DNA of 64,000 nt from Rhodocyclaceae bacterium (GTDB lineage: Bacteria > Pseudomonadota > Gammaproteobacteria > Burkholderiales > Rhodocyclaceae). Under the pieces are notes generated by a model, which was given only the letters and a program-made list of their open reading frames with translations, made no database searches and was not told where the DNA came from. The stretch's first letter is position 1, and every line of letters starts with the position of its first letter. The position numbers and the translations under genes are program-made. The DNA lies in contig JAHDYG010000016.1 of NCBI GenBank assembly GCA_023383815.1, positions 31,502-95,501 of the forward strand, read 5' to 3'. Below, piece by piece: positions 61,904 to 64,000 of this stretch.

Positions 61904-61939
61904 GATTCGCGGAATTGTTTCAGTGACCCCGGCCCACCA
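61904..61939 (+). other. possible displaced ssrA 3' end (candidate attR)
   Basis: The stretch TTCGCGGAA ... CCCCGGC-CCACCA resembles the ssrA end (TTGCGGA ... CCCCGGCTCCACCA) with one gap and several changes. It lies just past the right arm sites. Identity is short, so decay after displacement must be assumed. Confidence 0.35.
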
Positions 61940-61946
61940 ACATCAA

Positions 61947-61979
61947 GGGCTCGGATGACCTCCGGGCCCTTTCTTTTTT
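61947..61979 (+). terminator. Rho-independent terminator at the right end of element 1
   Basis: GGGCTCGG/CCGGGCCC stem (61947-61954 and 61962-61969; one G-U pair) followed by a T-rich run. Its position after the ssrA-like tail suggests it was the original ssrA terminator. Confidence 0.75.
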
Positions 61980-62000
61980 CCCGCATCCCTGCGGGAAAAA

Positions 62001-62027
62001 AAAGAGCCGCTCGATGAGCGGCTCTTT
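62001..62027. terminator. bidirectional terminator between the two elements
   Basis: A perfect 12-base-pair stem AAAGAGCCGCTC/GAGCGGCTCTTT with a 3-base loop, flanked by A-run and T-run. It would end both the rightward ssrA-side transcript and the leftward tRNA-Pro transcript. Confidence 0.8.
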
Positions 62028-62040
62028 CTTCTGGATTCCT

Positions 62041-62090
62041 TGGTCGGGGAAAGAGGATTCGAACCTCCGGCCCCTGCGTCCCGAATGCAA
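62041..62090 (-). pseudogene. truncated tRNA-Pro (anticodon CGG), 3' part only
   Basis: Read on the minus strand: anticodon loop TTCGGGA (CGG), stem side CGCAG, variable loop, T-arm GGAGGTTCGAATCCTCT, acceptor 3' side TTCCCCG, A and CCA. The 5' side of the anticodon stem is degraded (TTGCA instead of CTGCG) and the D-arm and 5' acceptor strand are missing, replaced by AT-rich sequence. This is the displaced end left by an element that integrated into tRNA-Pro. Confidence 0.85.
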
Positions 62091-62136
62091 ATATAAACAT
62101 TTTCTTTACAGTATTTTAGATGCGCAATTAGGATTA

Positions 62137-62155
62137 TTGGGACATTTTTGGGACA
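62137..62155. repeat. tandem TTGGGACA repeat before integrase 2
   Basis: TTGGGACA at 62137-62144 and 62148-62155 (11-base period), 26 bases before the integrase ATG. Likely arm-type sites of integrase 2. Confidence 0.5.
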
Positions 62156-62180
62156 ACCGAATAAACCCAGATAATCTATT

Positions 62181-63248
62181 ATGGCCACAATCTCTAAGCG
62201 CGGCAAAAATCAATACCAAGTCAAAGTCAGAAAGCGCGGATTTCCTGCGATAAGCAAGACGTTTCCAACGGCACGCGAGGCGGACTCATGGGGGCACGAG
62301 AAAGAAGCCTCAATGCGGAATCGTGACTTTGTCGATCTTCGGGTGGCCTCGAGCATTCTGTTCGAGGAAGCCCTGATCAGATATCGCGACACCGTTGCGA
62401 TTAACCACAAAGGTAAAGATTCAGAGATCATTCGGATCAACAAGATGCTTGCTGATCCGATCTCGTCCTATTCTCTGGAGACGCTCCTGCCTCCCGTTCT
62501 GATCGACTACCGGGATCGCCGATTGGCCAAGGTTTCCGCAGCCACTGTCCGCCGGGAACTCGATCTCATCAGCCAGATTTTTTCCACTGCAATTCTTGAT
62601 TGGCAGGTGCCCCTTCGCGCCAATCCCGTCAAGCTCATTCGAAGAATCCCTCCAGCCAAAGAACGCGAACGTAGATTGCGAAGCAACGAGGAAGATCGAC
62701 TGCGTCAGTACTTGGCAGAAGGTGATCGCACTGCAGACGGAACCTTCACAACAGGGACAAGAAATCCATGGGTCCTTCCACTGTTCGATTTATCGATCGA
62801 AACGTCGGCACGCAGATCCGAGTTGCTCACGACCTTGTGGAGCGATGTTCACTTCGAGGAGCGGTACATTTGGAAGGCAGAAACGAAGAACGGTAGCGCT
62901 CGAGCAATTACCCTGAGTAAGAAGGCATTGATCACACTTCAAAACCTGAAGGCACTGCATGACGATCTCGCAGCCAAGTCCGCAGCGAGAAACAGGCCCT
63001 ACACAGACATGCGCGTCTTCAAGACAACAGACAACGCGGTGAAGAAAGCATTCAAACGGGCCATTGCAAAACTGGAGATCCAGAATCTACGCTGGCACGA
63101 CCTGCGTCATGAAGCAATCTCTCGCGCAGCGAAGAAGATCCCGCATGAGGTAGCCCTGTCAAAATTCAGCGGACATAAGGACCCACGACAGCTTAGACGG
63201 TATTACCACCCCGACCCCAGCGATCTGGCGGAAATGCTCGATGCGTAG
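62181..63248 (+). CDS. int: tyrosine integrase of element 2
   Basis: A 355-residue phage-type integrase with arm-binding N-terminus (ISKRGKNQYQVKVRKRGFPA), core-binding middle, and catalytic Arg in ETSARRSELLTTLW, HxxR in WHDLRHEAISRA, His in KFSGHKDPRQL and Tyr in RRYYHPDP. It is not closely similar to integrase 1. Lower GC than the neighbours marks recent transfer. Its gene points away from the tRNA fragment, the usual attL arrangement. Confidence 0.95.
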   Translation: MATISKRGKNQYQVKVRKRGFPAISKTFPTAREADSWGHEKEASMRNRDFVDLRVASSILFEEALIRYRDTVAINHKGKDSEIIRINKMLADPISSYSLETLLPPVLIDYRDRRLAKVSAATVRRELDLISQIFSTAILDWQVPLRANPVKLIRRIPPAKERERRLRSNEEDRLRQYLAEGDRTADGTFTTGTRNPWVLPLFDLSIETSARRSELLTTLWSDVHFEERYIWKAETKNGSARAITLSKKALITLQNLKALHDDLAAKSAARNRPYTDMRVFKTTDNAVKKAFKRAIAKLEIQNLRWHDLRHEAISRAAKKIPHEVALSKFSGHKDPRQLRRYYHPDPSDLAEMLDA

Positions 63249-63596
63249 CACAGCGGGTACATTTCGCGCAATAACCGTCATCGCTGATCGATTTCAAATA
63301 TGCCGAAGGACTAATCGAACCAAGGGACGAGATCTAATGGGCGCCCCATGATGCAACAGTTCGCATGGAGCGGAATCCATCTAAATAAAAGCGCTTGAAG
63401 TCAATATTGACTTCAACTTACCCTGAAACATACCCTTCTTCGATCACTTGAACCTCGGCAGAGCAACTCGCGAATCCTCGCGTCGTCGCCGCCAACCTGA
63501 ACGGGCATCCTGATCGTTACAAAATAAAGCTTCGCGGATGCCGCGATGAAAGCGACCTGGAGCAATCCCGGCAATTGGGTCGCTGCGGGACGTTCG
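63249..63596. other. intergenic stretch with 22-bp perfect palindrome
   Basis: 348 bases without a convincing gene. At 63395-63416 the half-site TTGAAGTCAAT is followed directly by its perfect complement, a 22-base palindrome with no spacer and no T-run. It may be an operator for a dimeric repressor. Nothing else is seen apart from AT-rich sequence. Confidence 0.6.
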
Positions 63597-64000
63597 TCAG
63601 CTCTGGCCCAGGCCGTTGTCAAGGGCGGCAGCTTGTGCTGCGAAGTCGTCGGGACGGCGCTTGCGGAAGGTTTGGAGATTGGCGAGCTTCCAGCGCAGTG
63701 CCGGCAGTTGCGCGGCGTGCTGGCATGCTACCCGTGACCAGTCGGGTTCTGCGCGCGCCAGCCCGCTCAGAAACTGCTTGTGCGCGGTGCTCAGTCTCTG
63801 TGGCAGTTCGCGCCGCAGCCTGGCGCGAGCATCGAGCAGTGTCTCCAGGGAGCAGTCCACTTCGGTCATGCCGACAAAGGCCCTCTCGTACTCGCCGGCG
63901 ATGTCCTTGTCGTTGCCGAACAGCACTTCGTGGGGCGGTCGGTTATGGCCCGCCAGATAGATCACGAAGCACTCGACCATGCCGTCGCTGATGTCGCCCG
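63597..64000 (-). CDS. AbiEii/AbiGii-type nucleotidyltransferase toxin, C-terminal part
   Basis: The frame stays open to the window edge, so only the last 134 residues are seen. FVIYLAGHNRPPHEVL, ERAFVGMTEVDCSLETLLDARARLRRELP and LARAEPDWSRV...LPALRWKLANLQ fit the C-terminal region of AbiEii proteins, nucleotidyltransferase toxins of type IV toxin-antitoxin and abortive-infection systems. The catalytic N-terminal domain and the AbiEi antitoxin would lie to the right. The internal ATG at 63980 is not taken as the start because the coding pattern continues upstream. Confidence 0.75.
   Translation of the reverse strand, partial: GDISDGMVECFVIYLAGHNRPPHEVLFGNDKDIAGEYERAFVGMTEVDCSLETLLDARARLRRELPQRLSTAHKQFLSGLARAEPDWSRVACQHAAQLPALRWKLANLQTFRKRRPDDFAAQAAALDNGLGQS

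Larger units (their letters stand above)
51540..61939. mobile_element. satellite-like integrative element in the ssrA 3' end
   Basis: About 10.4 kb, all genes rightward: P4-type integrase next to ssrA, AlpA-like regulator, C4-type RNA, replication proteins, iteron region, HTH/small-terminase-like protein, gpT-like capsid protein and tail-completion-like protein. TGACGGTA pairs with a 12-base period lie at both ends (51728-51747 and 61844-61863). The right end has a degenerate ssrA-like tail (CCCCGGC then CCACCA, 61927-61939) followed by a terminator that may be the original ssrA one. Portal, large terminase, protease and tail genes are absent. The exact core site is not resolved. Confidence 0.8.
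62091..64000. mobile_element. second integrative element in tRNA-Pro, left part only
   Basis: Begins at the broken tRNA-Pro and continues past the window edge. It holds a tyrosine integrase next to the junction, tandem TTGGGACA repeats before it, an empty stretch with a long palindrome, and the end of an AbiEii-type gene. It is clearly AT-richer than the host. The intact tRNA-Pro is predicted at its unseen right end. Confidence 0.75.

Noticed and set aside
62041..62090. Functional tRNA-Pro
   Set aside because: The 5' acceptor strand and D-arm are missing and the anticodon stem is broken, so it cannot fold as a tRNA.
63413..63622. 69-codon minus-strand gene in the gap after integrase 2
   Set aside because: No ribosome-binding site, overlaps the AbiEii gene end, and no recognisable protein pattern.

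Overview
The window looks like a chromosomal segment of a high-GC betaproteobacterium, most plausibly Rhodocyclales-like; the genus cannot be fixed from sequence alone. The tmRNA encodes the tag ANDERFALAA, which is typical of Betaproteobacteria. The gene orders surE-pcm-nlpD-rpoS, thrS-infC-rpmI-rplT-pheST-ihfA-merR and gyrA-serC-pheA-hisC-tyrA-aroA/cmk-rpsA-ihfB-lapAB, together with the OmpA/UbiG/Gph block, are the conserved housekeeping layouts of that class.

Core region (1-51.5 kb). From the left: rlmD, a small PLD-like protein, dapA-bamC (lysine/peptidoglycan precursor and outer-membrane assembly), and a histone-deacetylase-family amidohydrolase. Next is a rightward MoxR / DUF58 / transglutaminase / MltB operon. 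Then come the stationary-phase operon surE-pcm-nlpD-rpoS, tRNA-Pro(GGG), and the long leftward translation operon with an AUC-started infC and a structured leader before rpmI. Beyond tRNA-Val(GAC) lies a TetR-controlled pair for oxidation of unsaturated fatty acids (dienoyl-CoA isomerase plus FadH). A kinase-HDOD-GAF protein converges on a receiver-GGDEF protein. These are followed by the YdbH/YnbE/YdbL envelope set with a DEDD exonuclease, cysM, lapAB, and the aromatic/serine amino-acid supraoperon down from gyrA. Last come two OmpA paralogues around an MTA/SAH deaminase, then ubiG-gph.

Accessory region (51.5-64 kb). Two integrative elements sit back to back in what was probably a convergent ssrA / tRNA-Pro(CGG) site. 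Element 1 (about 51540-61939) follows intact ssrA. It carries a P4-type integrase, an AlpA-like regulator, an attenuator followed by a C4-type structured RNA, a TOPRIM protein plus DUF3987 helicase-like protein, an iteron-rich presumed origin, and a minimal virion module. That module has a small-terminase-like HTH protein, a Mu gpT-like major capsid protein and a tail-completion-like protein; no portal, large terminase, protease or tail genes are present. Matching TGACGGTA tandem repeats mark both ends. It reads as a phage satellite that brings its own capsid protein, and it is the most interesting object in the window. Element 2 starts inside a truncated tRNA-Pro(CGG) 3' half at 62041-62090, has its own AT-richer integrase, and runs off the right edge inside an AbiEii-type nucleotidyltransferase toxin gene.
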